DNA from: Rhodococcus zopfii NBRC 100606 = JCM 9919
GTDB lineage: Bacteria > Actinomycetota > Actinomycetes > Mycobacteriales > Mycobacteriaceae
Length of the DNA: 53,609 nucleotides
Direction: 5' to 3'
Assembly (NCBI RefSeq): GCF_001895025.1
Contig: NZ_BCXI01000048.1
Location: 1-53,609 of the forward strand
In this document: positions 14,967-29,475 of the stretch, piece after piece
How the letters are laid out: every line of letters starts with the position of its first letter
Numbering within the stretch: the stretch's first letter is position 1
The notes under the pieces: generated by a model
What the model saw: only the letters and a program-made list of their open reading frames with translations
The model's database searches: none
What the model was told of the DNA's origin: nothing
Translations under genes and position numbers: made by a program

Positions 14967-17450
14967 TCATCCGCGCAGTTGCGCTCCCACGGCAGCCGAC
15001 GCGGAAGCCACGGCGGCATCCCGCGCCGCGCTCGCCTCGTCCTCGGTGAGTGTCCGATCCGGGGCGCGGAAACGCAGCGCGAACGCGAGCGACTTGCGGT
15101 CCTCCCCGACCTGGGCGCCTTCGAACACGTCGAACAGGCGCACGTCCTCGAGCAGATCACCGCCCCCGGCACGCAACGCGGCCTCGACGATCGCCGCGGG
15201 CACCGCCTTGTCGACGACGACCGCGACGTCCTGCAGCACCGGTGGGAACGGCGACACGGCCGGAGCGGGCAGCGACTCGACGATCGGCAGCGCATCGAGA
15301 TTCAGCTCGAATGCGCAGGTCCGTGCCGGGAGTCCGGCACGCTCGATCACCGCCGGATGCAGTTCACCGGCGTGTCCGACGACCTCGCCGTCGACGAGCA
15401 GCGCGGCGCAGCGGCCCGGATGCCACGGCAGGTACCGGGCGGCTCGACGCTCGAGTCGCACCCCGGCGGCCGCCGCGACCGTGTCGGCCGCCGCGAACGC
15501 GTCGACGGCGTCGGCGGCGCGACCGCCGCCCCACGGACCGGCAGGCTCACGCAGGCCGCAGAGCACACCACCGATGTGTACCGGCTGCTTCGGCAACGAT
15601 CCTTCGAGCACGGCGATCTGCTCGTCGGTGGGTCGACGATCCACCGGCAGCGCCTCGACCGCGCGCGTCTCGGCGCCGGGCAGCACGACCTGCGCGATCG
15701 AGAACAGCGACAGGTCCCGCTGGCCGCGAGCGACGTTGCGCGACAGCACCTCGAGCAGCCCCGGCAGCAGCGTCGTAGCGAGTTCGGGACGATCCGCCTC
15801 GAGCGGGTTGAGCACCCTGGTGGTGGTGCGGCGCGGGTCGTCGACGTCCAGACCCCACGTGTCGAAGACGTGCGCGGGCAGGAACACCGGCGCCAGCACC
15901 TCGACGTATCCGTCGGAGGCCAGCGCCCGGCCCACCGCGCGGCGGCGCTTCTGCGACGGCGTCAGGCCGCGCCCGGCCGGGGCGGCGGGCAGCACCGACG
16001 GGATCTGCTCGAGGCCCTCCAGCCGCAGCACCTCCTCGACCAGGTCGGCGGGCTGACGCAGGTCCGGCCGCCACGACGGCGGCGTCACGATGAGCTGACC
16101 GTGCCCGTCCACCCCGACCCCGACCTCGACGGCGCAGCCGATCTGGGTGAGCCGACGCGCGGCGGTGCCGTTCGGGTAGGCGACCCCGGCGACCCGGTCC
16201 GGCAGGTCGATGTCCATGCGGATCGAGACGGGCTCGACCGGGATCGACACGTCGGTCAGCAGCGGCTCGACCCGGCCACCGGCGATCTCCACCAGCAGCG
16301 ACGCCGCCCGGTCCAGCGCGGGCAACGCCACCTCGGGGTCGACGTTGCGTTCGAAGCGCTTACCGGCCTCGCTGGAGAGCTTGTGCCGGCGGTTGCCGCG
16401 GAACACCGCCAGCGGATCCCAGGTGGCGGCCTCGAGCAGCACGTCGGTGGTGGTGTCGCCGACCTCGGTGGTGGCGCCGCCCATGATGCCGGCCAGGGAG
16501 ACGACACCGGAGTCGTCGGCGATGACGACGTCCTCCGGGTCGAGGTCGCGCTGGACACCGTCGAGGGTGGTGAGCTTCTCCCCCGCGCGAGCCCGGCGGA
16601 TGACGAGCTCACCCTGCAGGGTCGCCGCGTCGAACGCGTGCAGCGGCTGACCGAGCTCGAGCATCACGTAGTTGGTGACGTCGACGGCCGGGCTGATCGG
16701 GCGCACCCCGGCGGTGAGCAGGCGCCGCTGCAGCCACCACGGCGACACCGCGTCCGGGTCGATGCCGGTGACCCGGCGCGCGGCGAACCGCGTGGCACCC
16801 GACTCGGGTTCGAGCCGGATCGGGTACGCCTCGCCGTCCGCCGGATTTGGGGTCACCTGCGCCGGATCGGAGAACTCGAGGTCGAAGCCGCACGCGAGTT
16901 CGCGGGTCAGGCCCCGCACCGAGAAGCAGTAGCCGCGGTCCGGGGTGATGTTCAGTTCGATGACGGTGTCGCCGAGGCCGAGCAGGTCGTTGGCGTCGGT
17001 GCCGGGCACCGCGCTGCCCTCCTCGAGCACGAGGATGCCCGAGTGGTCCTTGCCGATGCCGAGTTCGGCGATCGAGCAGATCATGCCGTCGGACACCTGG
17101 CCGTAGGTCTTGCGGGTCGCGATGACGAAATCGCCGGGCAGCACCGCGCCGGGCAGCGCAGCGACGACCAGGTCACCCTCGGCGAAGTTGCGGGCGCCGC
17201 ACACGATGCCGCGCGGCTCGGCTTCACCGACGTCGACCCGGCAGAACCGGATCGGCTTCTTGAATTCGGTGAGCTCGGTGATCTCGACGACCCGGCCCAC
17301 GACGAGGTTGTCGATGCGGGTGAGGGTGTCGACCTCCTCCACCTCGAGACCGACCCGGACGAATCCCGCATCGAGTTCCTCGGCGGTGACATTCCACTCC
17401 GGGGTGGAACGCTGCAGGATCTCGGTCAGCCAGGACTGCGCTACTCGCAC
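14967..17450 (-). CDS. pheT: Phenylalanyl-tRNA synthetase beta chain
   Basis: Beta chain of the alpha2-beta2 PheRS that charges tRNA-Phe. 827 residues, normal for the long bacterial type. In order: tRNA-binding OB-fold (residues ~40-150, with [21 protein letters not shown]), B3/B4 editing region ([53 protein letters not shown]), B5 region, a synthetase-like core and a C-terminal FDX-ACB domain ([20 protein letters not shown]). It follows pheS after 58 bases. Confidence 0.97.
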   Translation of the reverse strand: MRVAQSWLTEILQRSTPEWNVTAEELDAGFVRVGLEVEEVDTLTRIDNLVVGRVVEITELTEFKKPIRFCRVDVGEAEPRGIVCGARNFAEGDLVVAALPGAVLPGDFVIATRKTYGQVSDGMICSIAELGIGKDHSGILVLEEGSAVPGTDANDLLGLGDTVIELNITPDRGYCFSVRGLTRELACGFDLEFSDPAQVTPNPADGEAYPIRLEPESGATRFAARRVTGIDPDAVSPWWLQRRLLTAGVRPISPAVDVTNYVMLELGQPLHAFDAATLQGELVIRRARAGEKLTTLDGVQRDLDPEDVVIADDSGVVSLAGIMGGATTEVGDTTTDVLLEAATWDPLAVFRGNRRHKLSSEAGKRFERNVDPEVALPALDRAASLLVEIAGGRVEPLLTDVSIPVEPVSIRMDIDLPDRVAGVAYPNGTAARRLTQIGCAVEVGVGVDGHGQLIVTPPSWRPDLRQPADLVEEVLRLEGLEQIPSVLPAAPAGRGLTPSQKRRRAVGRALASDGYVEVLAPVFLPAHVFDTWGLDVDDPRRTTTRVLNPLEADRPELATTLLPGLLEVLSRNVARGQRDLSLFSIAQVVLPGAETRAVEALPVDRRPTDEQIAVLEGSLPKQPVHIGGVLCGLREPAGPWGGGRAADAVDAFAAADTVAAAAGVRLERRAARYLPWHPGRCAALLVDGEVVGHAGELHPAVIERAGLPARTCAFELNLDALPIVESLPAPAVSPFPPVLQDVAVVVDKAVPAAIVEAALRAGGGDLLEDVRLFDVFEGAQVGEDRKSLAFALRFRAPDRTLTEDEASAARDAAVASASAAVGAQLRG

Positions 17451-17508
17451 GTGAGTTCAGCTTTCTCGTTCGTTCGATTCTCGGGAGTTGTCGGGTTCGG
17501 GGCGGGCG

Positions 17509-18660
<1,152 letters not shown>

Positions 18661-19473
18661 CTAGGCGATGGGTCCGTGCACGCGATGCTGCACCCGCGCG
18701 CTGGCATACAGGCAGATCGACGCGGCGGTCGCCAGGTTCAGCGACTCGGCGCGACCCCGGATCGGGATCCGCACCCGATGATCGGCGCGTGCGGCGATCT
18801 GCGGGTCCAGTCCGTGTGCCTCGTTGCCGAACAGCCAGGCGGTGGGCGCGGCGAGCAGCTCGTCGGCGTCGTCGAGATCCACTTCGCCGTCGGCGGCGGT
18901 GGCGAGCACCTGCAGACCGGCCTCGGCGAGTGCGCCGAGCACCCGGTCGGTGTCGCGTTCCCGGGCCACCGGCAGATGGAACACGCTGCCCGCAGACGCG
19001 CGCACGCACTTGCCGTTGTGCGGGTCGACGCTGTCGCCGGCGAGGATCACACCGTCGGCGCCGACGGCGTCGGCAACCCGGATCACGGTTCCGGCGTTGC
19101 CGGGCTCGCCGACCGCGACGGGCACCGCGAGAAGCCGGGCCTGCGGGGAGAGCGCCCGGTCGAGCGGCACGTCGAGCAGGTCGCACACGGCGACGACACC
19201 CGGCGGGGTGACGGTGTCCGACAGGCGCTCGGCGGCACGATCGGTGACGAGCGAGACGTGGACGCGGCGACGGTGCGCGGCGTCGAGCAGACCCGGGTAG
19301 CGGGCAGCGGCGGCGGCGGTGACGAACACCTCGTGGACGGTCGCGGTGTCGAGCGCCTCGGCGACCGAGTTCTCCCCCTCCGCCAGGAATCGGCCGGTCT
19401 TGCGGCGTTCGGCGGTGCGCAGCAGTTTCACAGCAGAAACGACCCGTGGTGTGCGCTCGGTGAGCGGATCCAC
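18661..19473 (-). CDS. TrmH/SpoU-type RNA 2'-O-methyltransferase
   Basis: SAM-dependent RNA ribose methyltransferase of the SPOUT (TrmH/TsnR) class, probably acting on 23S rRNA; the target base is not readable. About 270 residues from the GTG at 19473. The N-terminal substrate-binding part (KLLRTAERRKTGRFLAEGEN) is followed by the knot motifs VGEPGNAGTVIRVADAVGAD, AWLFGNEAHGLD and RIPIRGRAESLNLATAASI. It lies 38 bases after rplT, a common actinobacterial order (rplT, methyltransferase, pheS, pheT). The exact start is uncertain. Confidence 0.92.
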   Translation of the reverse strand: MDPLTERTPRVVSAVKLLRTAERRKTGRFLAEGENSVAEALDTATVHEVFVTAAAAARYPGLLDAAHRRRVHVSLVTDRAAERLSDTVTPPGVVAVCDLLDVPLDRALSPQARLLAVPVAVGEPGNAGTVIRVADAVGADGVILAGDSVDPHNGKCVRASAGSVFHLPVARERDTDRVLGALAEAGLQVLATAADGEVDLDDADELLAAPTAWLFGNEAHGLDPQIAARADHRVRIPIRGRAESLNLATAASICLYASARVQHRVHGPIA

Positions 19474-19511
19474 GGGTCGTTGCTGTGCTGTCGTGTCGTT
19501 CAGTGTGCTGC

Positions 19512-19892
19512 TCAGGCTGCCGGAGCGTTCACGTCGGCCGGCAGGGCGGCCTTCGCGACGGCGACCAGGCCCGCGAACGCCTCGGCGTCGGAGACGGCGA
19601 GCTCGGCGAGGATCTTGCGGTCGACCTCGACACCGGCGGCCTTGAGGCCCTGGATGAACCGGTTGTAGGTGATGTCGTTGGCGCGGGCAGCGGCGTTGAT
19701 GCGGCTGATCCACAGCTTGCGGAAGTCACCCTTGCGCGCACGACGGTCGCGGTAGGCGTAGGTCAGCGAGTGAAGCTGCTGCTCCTTGGCCTTGCGGTAC
19801 AGCCGCGAGCGCTGCCCGCGGTAGCCCTTGGAAGCCTCGAGAATCGAACGGCGCTTCTTCTGGGCGTTGACTGCCCTCTTCACGCGTGCCAC
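19512..19892 (-). CDS. rplT: 50S ribosomal protein L20
   Basis: Ribosomal protein needed early in 50S assembly. 126 residues, with the typical basic N-terminus ([34 protein letters not shown]) and [20 protein letters not shown], then the globular C-terminus. In many bacteria L20 represses its own operon at the infC-rpmI-rplT leader, which matters for the leader hairpin upstream of infC. Confidence 0.98.
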   Translation of the reverse strand: MARVKRAVNAQKKRRSILEASKGYRGQRSRLYRKAKEQQLHSLTYAYRDRRARKGDFRKLWISRINAAARANDITYNRFIQGLKAAGVEVDRKILAELAVSDAEAFAGLVAVAKAALPADVNAPAA

Positions 19893-19954
19893 TGATATGT
19901 CCTGTCAGTTTCGGGGGGCAGGTACTCGCCCCCGGGATGGTCGGTCGGGAAAGC

Positions 19955-20149
19955 TCAGATGTCGAGCAGGCGCTTGATGCGCGGCGCGTCGACGGCGGCG
20001 ACGACGGCGGTGCCGTCGAGGCGGCGGGTCACGCGCGAGGACTTGTGCTCGAGCAGGTGGCGGCGGCCGGCCTTCTGGCGCAGGATCTTCCCGCTGCCGG
20101 ACACCTTGAATCGCTTCGCGGTGCCGCTGTGGGTCTTCGACTTGGGCAT
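19955..20149 (-). CDS. rpmI: 50S ribosomal protein L35
   Basis: 64-residue basic ribosomal protein. [20 protein letters not shown] at the N-terminus and [18 protein letters not shown] are family hallmarks. It sits between infC and rplT with gaps of 69 and 62 bases. Confidence 0.98.
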   Translation of the reverse strand: MPKSKTHSGTAKRFKVSGSGKILRQKAGRRHLLEHKSSRVTRRLDGTAVVAAVDAPRIKRLLDI

Positions 20150-20218
20150 GGAGTCCTCAGTTCTTCCGGTTGTTCGGGGACGTCGTGCTCGTACAGCACC
20201 GGCTGTGCTGCCGAGCGG

Positions 20219-20887
<669 letters not shown>

Positions 20888-21228
20888 GGGGCCTCCTAGG
20901 TAGAGCGGTGCGGTCTGTTGACCGCGCCGCAGCACGTGGGCCCGATATTCCTCGACGAAAAGACCCCGCAGCGGCGCCGAAGCTCCACGCGGGGTCCGAT
21001 TACCGACCGGCCCGACGAACCGGCAGCCGGAGCTGCACGCTCATCGCTCACCATCGAGGCGAGTCGCCCCCAGCACACAAGGTGCGGGGCAGACCGGACC
21101 ACTGAGCTGCAACAATGTGCCGCCAGAGGTGGGAGTCGGACTCCACTTTGCTGCCCACGCGTGTTCCACGTGGGCGGTCGTGGCATTCAGAGTAGCAAAT
21201 CTGCACGTGGGGATCGAATCGGGCACCC
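20888..21228. promoter_or_regulatory. infC leader and divergent intergenic region
   Basis: No coding region is supportable here. On the minus strand this is the infC leader. It contains an intrinsic-terminator-like hairpin (20962-20996), and a weak -10-like TACTCT occurs near 21190 on the minus strand. Several short inverted repeats occur near 21126-21175, for example CCCACG and CGTGGG. On the plus strand it leads into the 34-base tandem repeats and the DUF1844 gene. Confidence 0.45.
20962..20996 (-). terminator. Attenuator-like hairpin in infC leader
   Basis: On the minus strand GACCCCGC and GCGGGGTC form a perfect 8-bp stem with a 19-base loop, followed directly by TTTTCG. This stem plus T run lies about 75 bases upstream of the infC start codon, the position of an attenuator in infC-rpmI-rplT leaders. 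Confidence 0.6.
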
Positions 21229-21330
21229 CGCGCCCGACCCACACGCGATCGAACTGCACCCCCGCGCCCGACCCACACGCGATCGAACTGCACCCCCGCG
21301 CCCGACCCGCAAGCGATCGAACGGGACCGA
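21229..21330. repeat. Tandem repeat, three 34-base units
   Basis: Units at 21229-21262 and 21263-21296 are identical; 21297-21330 is a degenerate third copy, and a partial fourth may precede them (about 21210-21228). Each carries the palindrome CGATCG. They end 18 bases before the DUF1844 start codon. There are no spacers, so it is not a CRISPR array. Confidence 0.85.
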
Positions 21331-21348
21331 GGTGGGATCCTCGACAGC

Positions 21349-21699
21349 ATGACCGACACCCCCGAGACGCCCGCCGACGACGTGCGCGACCTGGCCGAGA
21401 TCCCCGCCGTCGAGGTCATCAGCCGCGCCGCCGTGATGCTGATGAGCTCCGCTGCCGAGAAGCTCGGCCTCGCCGACGAGAACCCCGACGACAGCGTCCA
21501 CCTGGACCTCGACGAAGCACGCCGCGTCATCACCGCGCTCGCCGGCCTGGTCACCGCGTCCGTCGAGTACCTCGGACCCCACGCCGGCCCCATCCGCGAG
21601 GGCCTGCAGGCCCTGCAGAAGGCGTTCCGTGAGGCGTCGGCACATCCCGACGAGCCTGGCAAGGGACCCGGCGAGAAGTACACCGGACCCGTCTACTGA
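21349..21699 (+). CDS. DUF1844 domain protein
   Basis: 116-residue acidic protein of the DUF1844 family, function unknown. The conserved core is VEVISRAAVMLMSSAAEKLG followed by LDEARRVITALAGLVTA and an amphipathic EGLQALQKAFREAS. It is divergent from infC, a neighbourhood seen widely in actinobacteria. Its 3' end overlaps the convergent pyruvate-kinase-like gene by 7 bases. The 34-base tandem repeats lie immediately upstream and may affect expression. Confidence 0.85.
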   Translation: MTDTPETPADDVRDLAEIPAVEVISRAAVMLMSSAAEKLGLADENPDDSVHLDLDEARRVITALAGLVTASVEYLGPHAGPIREGLQALQKAFREASAHPDEPGKGPGEKYTGPVY

Positions 21700-23510
21700 G
21701 CCTGCGGGACGCCCGGTTCCTCCCAGGCCCGCAACTGCCGCAGCAGCGAGTCCTTCTTGCGCTGGTGATCGGACATCCGGCGCAGCACGTCGTCGAGGAA
21801 TCGCACAGCGTGATCGACGTACGGCCCCTTGTTCAACATGACGCATTCCGCTCGCCCGGACGCCGCCGCATCGGTGATCTCCGCCCGCGACGGCCGTCCG
21901 GTGCGCGCCAGCGTGTCGAGCACCTGCGTCGCCCAGATCACCGGGACGTGCGCCGCCTCGCACAGCCACAGGATCTGCTCCTGAACCTCCGCGAGCCGCC
22001 CGTACCCGGCCTCCACCGCGAGATCGCCGCGTGCGATCATCACGCCCACCTGCGGTGAATGCATCGCGGCGAACAGGATCGACGGGAGATTCTCGAAGCC
22101 ACCGACCGTCTCCACCTTCAGGATCACCCCGAGGTTCGTGCCGCCGAGTTCGGCGAGCCGGTCCTGCAGGCCGGTCACGTCCGCAGCGCTGCGCACGAAC
22201 GACAGGCTGACCGCGTCGGCGTGTTCGACGACGAACGGCAGATGTGTCAGATCCTCCTCGGTGAGCGCGGGCAATCGCAGTTCGGTATCCGGCAGGTTGA
22301 TGCCCTTTCCCGCGCCGAGCCGCGAGCCGCGCGGACCGGCGTCGACGATGCGCACCCGTAGACCCGACGAGCCGGATTCCTCGATCACCCCGCCGATCTT
22401 GCCGTCGTCGAAGAAGATCCGGTGGCCGATGCCGGCGTCCTCGAACACCTGCGGCAGCGTGCATCCGATCCGGGGCGGCTCGGCGTCCGCGTCCACGGGT
22501 TCCGCGTCCGGGACGACGAGCAACTCGTCCCCCACGCGCAGGGTGAGCCTGCGCTCGCGGGCCGGCAGGTCGGCGACCGCCGTGCTGTCCCCGCGGTGGG
22601 CACGCAGTCGCGTCCCCGGGACGAGGTAGGCGGTGTCGGCAAGTTCGGCGCGCACGCCGTGTTCGGTGTCGACGACGACGAGAGTGCGCTTGGAGCCGCG
22701 GGTGTCGCGGAAGGTGACGCGGTCGCCGGGGCGGCGACGCGCCAACCACAGTTCGTCCTGCACCGGGACGGTGACCGTGCCGTCATCGCAGGCCGGGGCG
22801 CCGGGGCGTGCGAGCCGGACCGCGACCGGGGCGACGGTGCGGCCGAGCGCGTCGCGCTCCGGTTTGGCGTGGACCACGGCAGGACCGGGTATCACGGGCC
22901 CCGTGCGCAGTTTCGGTCCGCCCAGATCCATCGTCACGGTGATGTGCCGGCCGTGCGCACGTTGGGCACGCCGCACGTGCGCGATCATCTGCTGCCACTG
23001 CTGCGGCGTGTCGTGGGCGCAGTTGATGCGGACCAGTTCGGCACCGGCCGCGACGATCCGGTCGACGAGGTCCGCGTCGGTGGCGGCCGCCGTCGGCAGG
23101 GTCACCATGATGCGGGTGCGGCGTCCACCGGCCGCGGCACCGAGCAGCGCGGCGGCGTTCCGATCGAGCAGGCGCCGGCCGTCGACGAAACCGACCGCCC
23201 CGGAATCGATCTCGCAATCCGGAAGGTCGGCCAGCCTGGCCACCGCGTGGCGCACGGCGTCGATGTTCGCGAGCACGTGCGCCTCGGCGCGACCGAGGGA
23301 CGACAGCCCGCATTCGGCGAGATCGGACTGCAGATCTCGTATGTCGCGGCGGCGCAGCGCGACGTAGTGCGCGAGGTTCTGCGCGCTCGCGCGGTGCCGG
23401 GGTTGGGCCTGCGCCCACCGTTCGTCCGCGGAGGCGGCAGCGACGAGCCCGTCCCGCAACTCGTCAAGGGCGGAGGCGATCGCGATCAGATCGACGGGAG
23501 CATCGGTCAT
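21693..23510 (-). CDS. Atypical pyruvate kinase-like protein
   Basis: 605 residues. The central and C-terminal parts match the pyruvate kinase barrel: IMVTLPTAAATDADLVDRIV, RINCAHD (cf. RxNxSH), MDLGGPKLRTG, LSFVRS, the catalytic-lysine region VILKVETVGGFENL, VGVMIARGDLAVEAGYGRL and WATQVLDTLARTGRPSRAE. It differs from ordinary pyruvate kinase in having about 120 extra N-terminal residues, an enlarged B-domain region and no C-terminal allosteric domain; it ends about 40 residues after ECVMLNKGPY. It could be a non-allosteric pyruvate kinase or a related phosphoenolpyruvate/pyruvate enzyme. It is convergent with the DUF1844 gene. Confidence 0.8.
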   Translation of the reverse strand: MTDAPVDLIAIASALDELRDGLVAAASADERWAQAQPRHRASAQNLAHYVALRRRDIRDLQSDLAECGLSSLGRAEAHVLANIDAVRHAVARLADLPDCEIDSGAVGFVDGRRLLDRNAAALLGAAAGGRRTRIMVTLPTAAATDADLVDRIVAAGAELVRINCAHDTPQQWQQMIAHVRRAQRAHGRHITVTMDLGGPKLRTGPVIPGPAVVHAKPERDALGRTVAPVAVRLARPGAPACDDGTVTVPVQDELWLARRRPGDRVTFRDTRGSKRTLVVVDTEHGVRAELADTAYLVPGTRLRAHRGDSTAVADLPARERRLTLRVGDELLVVPDAEPVDADAEPPRIGCTLPQVFEDAGIGHRIFFDDGKIGGVIEESGSSGLRVRIVDAGPRGSRLGAGKGINLPDTELRLPALTEEDLTHLPFVVEHADAVSLSFVRSAADVTGLQDRLAELGGTNLGVILKVETVGGFENLPSILFAAMHSPQVGVMIARGDLAVEAGYGRLAEVQEQILWLCEAAHVPVIWATQVLDTLARTGRPSRAEITDAAASGRAECVMLNKGPYVDHAVRFLDDVLRRMSDHQRKKDSLLRQLRAWEEPGVPQAQ

Positions 23511-23589
23511 GGCGTCAGGCTACGGAGCGCGCGTTTCCCCCGCCTTACGCGCAGTTGAACGGTCAGTCATCGCTTCGTGCACCCTTCCG

Positions 23590-26514
<2,925 letters not shown>

Positions 26515-26692
26515 GCCACGTCCTTCCTTCGGACCCCGCGCCTGGTGGGCGCGGACGGTCCGGTTGCGTTTCGATGGGCCGGCGCCGAATCGCGCGACAC
26601 CGGACTGTGCCATGGTAGGCGCGCCCACCGACACGTTCCCGTTGGTAGCCTCCTCACCTCGGCCGATGCGACTCGGCGGTAACGTGCAACAC

Positions 26693-27382
26693 ATGCCGAA
26701 GCACCCCGTGACCATCGACGACCACTACACCGGGGAGGTCTCCCCCGGCGGCCCCGCGCAGCGCCGCACGATCCCCGGCGCGACCATCGTCAAGCTCTCC
26801 GTCGGCCAGATGGACAACAACACCTATCTCATCACCGATACCGCCACCGGCAAGTCGCTGTTCATCGACGCCGCGAACCAGCCGGACCTGCTCGTGAGCT
26901 ACCTCGCCGAGAACGCGCCGAAGCTCGAGCTGATCGTCACCACGCATCAGCACTGGGATCACTGGCAGGGTCTCGCGCAGGTCGCCGCGGCCACCGGCGT
27001 GCCGACCGCCGCGCATCCGCTCGACGCCGAACCGCTGCCCGTCACGCCGGCCCGGATGCTCATGGAGGGCGACACCGTCGAGATCGGTGAGCTGTCGTTC
27101 GAGGTGCTGCACCTGTCCGGGCACACCCCGGGCTCGATCGCGCTGGTTCTCGAGGAGCAGGGCACCGGCCGGCACCACGTGTTCACCGGCGACTGCCTGT
27201 TCCCCGGCGGCATCGGCAAGACCGCGGACCACGAGAAGTTCACCTCGCTGCTCGACGACGTCGAGACGAAGTTGTTCGGCCGCTTCGGCGACGACACCGT
27301 CATCTACCCGGGGCACGGCAAGGACGCGACGCTCGGGGCCGAGCGTCCGCACCTCGGTGAGTGGCGCGAACGCGGCTGGTAA
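26693..27382 (+). CDS. MBL-fold hydrolase (glyoxalase II-like)
   Basis: 229-residue metallo-beta-lactamase-fold hydrolase. The metal motif is [10 protein letters not shown] (HxHxDH). Later ligands are seen in [23 protein letters not shown] and the terminal VIYPGHGKD. The substrate is not defined; glyoxalase II-type thioesters are possible. It is divergent from uvrA. The last ~80 bases of this gene reappear twice downstream as detached fragments, making its 3' end a likely integration site and the boundary between core and accessory DNA. Confidence 0.92.
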   Translation: MPKHPVTIDDHYTGEVSPGGPAQRRTIPGATIVKLSVGQMDNNTYLITDTATGKSLFIDAANQPDLLVSYLAENAPKLELIVTTHQHWDHWQGLAQVAAATGVPTAAHPLDAEPLPVTPARMLMEGDTVEIGELSFEVLHLSGHTPGSIALVLEEQGTGRHHVFTGDCLFPGGIGKTADHEKFTSLLDDVETKLFGRFGDDTVIYPGHGKDATLGAERPHLGEWRERGW

Positions 27383-27383
27383 C
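27332..27383 (+). repeat. MBL 3'-end repeat, copy A (in the intact gene)
   Basis: The final 52 bases of the MBL gene, ending CTGGTAAC. Copy B at 29548-29599 matches at 49 of 52 positions by eye, and the differences are all in third codon positions. Confidence 0.85.
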
Positions 27384-27455
27384 GAACACGGCCGGTAACG
27401 CAGTCGCCGAAGGCGACACCGTCGGAGCGACACCTGCGCGGGCGTTCCGAAACCG

Positions 27456-27592
27456 TCAAGCAGGCGGAAACGGCCGCGACGGCGGCGTCGCGAGGGTGAG
27501 CAGGTTCCCGTCGGGATCACGGACCTGGGCCAGCGTCGAGTAGTCGCCCTCGATGTCGTCCCCGAGCACGATCCCGATACCGTTGCCTTCTG
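27456..27592 (-). pseudogene. C-terminal fragment of a VOC/glyoxalase-like protein
   Basis: On the minus strand an open frame reads GIGIVLGDDIEGDY, then LAQVRDPDGNLLTLATPP and a stop at 27456. The RDPDGN segment is typical of the last strand of vicinal-oxygen-chelate (glyoxalase/bleomycin-resistance) domains. The N-terminal half is missing: upstream the frame runs into the 3' end of the frameshifted tnpB. The gene was probably cut by the IS607-type insertion and later rearrangement, since its first half is not found on the far side of the element. Confidence 0.6.
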
Positions 27593-27700
27593 GTGAGCGA
27601 ACGTGAGCACGCTCTGTTCGCTTCGCCATCAGACAGCCTCACCTTCCGGTGAGACAGTCCCCGTCTTACCCCTGTGAGGGTGCGGGGTTGACGCTTCAAC
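27592..27700 (-). ncRNA. Putative omega-RNA region at the tnpB 3' end
   Basis: TnpB elements normally produce a guide RNA from the tnpB 3' end into the right flank. Here two hairpins cluster: AGCGAAC/GTTCGCT (27596-27622) and CTCACC/GGTGAG with a TTCC loop (27638-27653). The guide would begin in the VOC fragment. Boundaries are inferred from position only. Confidence 0.35.
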
Positions 27701-29108
27701 GCCTGCTGCCTTTTCCGCTGCTGCGGATCGGGTCTTGTGCGTGGCTCCACGTCCGTCTCCACCCGGATCGGTGGCGGCCGGGCTACTCCCGGTACCGGTC
27801 CCCGTTGCACCCGTGTGCTGGGTCTCGCCGAGGCGGGCGAGGTTGATCGCGGCATTATGATCACGATCGATCGTCAGGCCGCAGTGTGCACACACGTACG
27901 TCCGGTCCGCGAGGGTCAGGTTTGGTTGTCGCCTGCCACATCCCGAACACGTTTTCGATGATGGGTAATAGCGGTCTGCCTCCACCAGCGTCGAGCCGTA
28001 CCAGCGGGTCTTGTAGGACAAGCATCCGCCGGATCTGCGCCAACGCCGCGTCCGCGAGCGCCCGGTTCAGACCGCGCTTGTAGGCCCCACCGGCCGAGCG
28101 CATCCCCGCAGCGTTCACCGTCTCCACCACGATCACCTGATGCCACTGCGCCAACGCGGTGGTGGTCTTGTGCAGCACATCACGGCGCACCGCCGCCGCG
28201 TGGGCGTGCGTCCGGCCGATCCGCCGCTGAGTTTTCCGCCACCGCTTCGACGGCTTCTGTTTCGTCTGGGTTGCCACGTTGTACGGGCCATGCTGCCGCG
28301 CGGCCCTGCGCTGCAGCGCCTGTAGCCGAGCCTGGGCGGCAGACAGGGACTTCGGTGCCGGGACCCGGTCGACCTCACGGCCGTCCGGGGTCGCGACGAC
28401 GAGCAGGGCGTCGGCCTTGACCCCGACGTCGACACCGACCACCGGCTCGCCGAATCCCACATGAGCGGGTACCTTCACCGGGCGCTGGACCAGCACCTGA
28501 AGGGCCACATGCCACCGCCCGGACGAATCCTCACTCAACGTGGCCGACAGGATCCGGGCGGTGCCCGCCTCGATCCGGCGGGCCAGTTTCCGAGTGGACT
28601 CATGGGTCGTGACCCGCCCGATCCTGGGGAGGGTGACGTGATGCCGGTCGGTCTCGACCCGGATCGTGCCGGTGGTGAATCGCACCGATCGCCGCGACCG
28701 GGCCGTCTTGAACCTCGGGAACCCGACCGTCTTCCCGGCCCGCTGACCCGTGCGGGACGTCGACCATGCGTCCAATCCCCTGGCGAGAGCGTCGAGGCCG
28801 GTGTTGTACGCCTCCTTCGAGTTCTCGCGCCACCACGGCGCGAGGTCCTCTTTGCGGGCGTTCCAGGCCTTGCGCAATGCGGGCAGTGACCACCCCAGCG
28901 ACGGCGTCAACTCGTCCTCGGCGAGACCGTAAGAGCGTTCCGCAGTCCGCTGGTCGAGCACCGCTTTGACGGCGGCGAGCATCGTGTTGTGTGCCTTGCG
29001 GGCGGCACCGGCGTGCGAGCGGAACGCCCGCACCTGCGCGGGCGTCGGATCGAGGGCGAACTTGTATGCCTGCGCCGTCGAGCCGGGCGGGATCTCGAAT
29101 CGGGCCAT
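27629..29108 (-). pseudogene. tnpB: Frameshifted tnpB (RNA-guided nuclease of IS607 element)
   Basis: The product would be a TnpB nuclease of about 490 residues. The first frame starts at the ATG at 29108 (MARFEIPPGSTAQAYKFALD) and carries the first RuvC acid (GVDVGVKADALL) and the second (VIVVETVNAAGM). Near 28020 the frame breaks: the conserved YKTRWYGS segment continues one frame over, with the zinc finger CSGCG...CAHCG and the last RuvC acid TIDRDHNAAINLAR. One extra T in the minus-strand codon after ATG explains the shift. Without correction the protein lacks the zinc finger and third catalytic Asp, so it should be inactive. Programmed frameshifting or a sequencing error are the alternatives. 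Confidence 0.85.
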
Positions 29109-29475
29109 CAGGACCTCGCCTCGACAGGCCCGTCGTGCCGGGTGGCGGTGACCGCCCGCATCGAGGTCGGAACCTCGATCATGCCGCGCGGCGGATCGTC
29201 GTCGGTCACCACGATCCGGCAGCCCTGCGTCGACAGAGCCGCCTTCGAATCCTCGGCTGCCGAACCGGCCGGACGGTCGCGATGGTCCACGACGATCATG
29301 CTCGCAGAGGGCTCCGACACAAACCCGTGCCTCCACCACCTGGCCGTCAGGTCGAGGCTCGGCCACCTCGACCGAGATGGTGTTCGGCGCCGCCGAGCAG
29401 GCACCGGCATCCGGGTCCTGACCGACCCCCGGCTAGGCGGTCTGCGGATGCACGCCCTGAGGTACCGCGCTCACT
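29108..29475 (-). pseudogene. tnpA: Degraded IS607 serine recombinase (tnpA remnant)
   Basis: Scraps of an IS607 recombinase are visible on the minus strand in different frames. The first is a helix-turn-helix piece GVHPQTA followed by a stop (about 29450). Next comes MPVPARR (about 29400), the end of the usual DNA-binding segment. Then SEPSASMIVVDHRDR and AALSTQGCRIVV lead to MIEVPTSMRA. About half of the normal ~200 residues, including the catalytic N-terminal resolvase strand, are deleted. Its stop overlaps the tnpB start (TGATG), the normal IS607 coupling. It is clearly not functional. Confidence 0.7.

Noticed and set aside
21229-21330. Tandem 34-base units considered as a CRISPR array
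   Set aside because: The units are directly adjacent with no spacers, and no cas gene is in the window.
26515-26692. LexA/SOS box between uvrA and the MBL gene
   Set aside because: Only a half-site-like GTTTCGA is present near 26569; no full palindrome of the actinobacterial SOS type was found.
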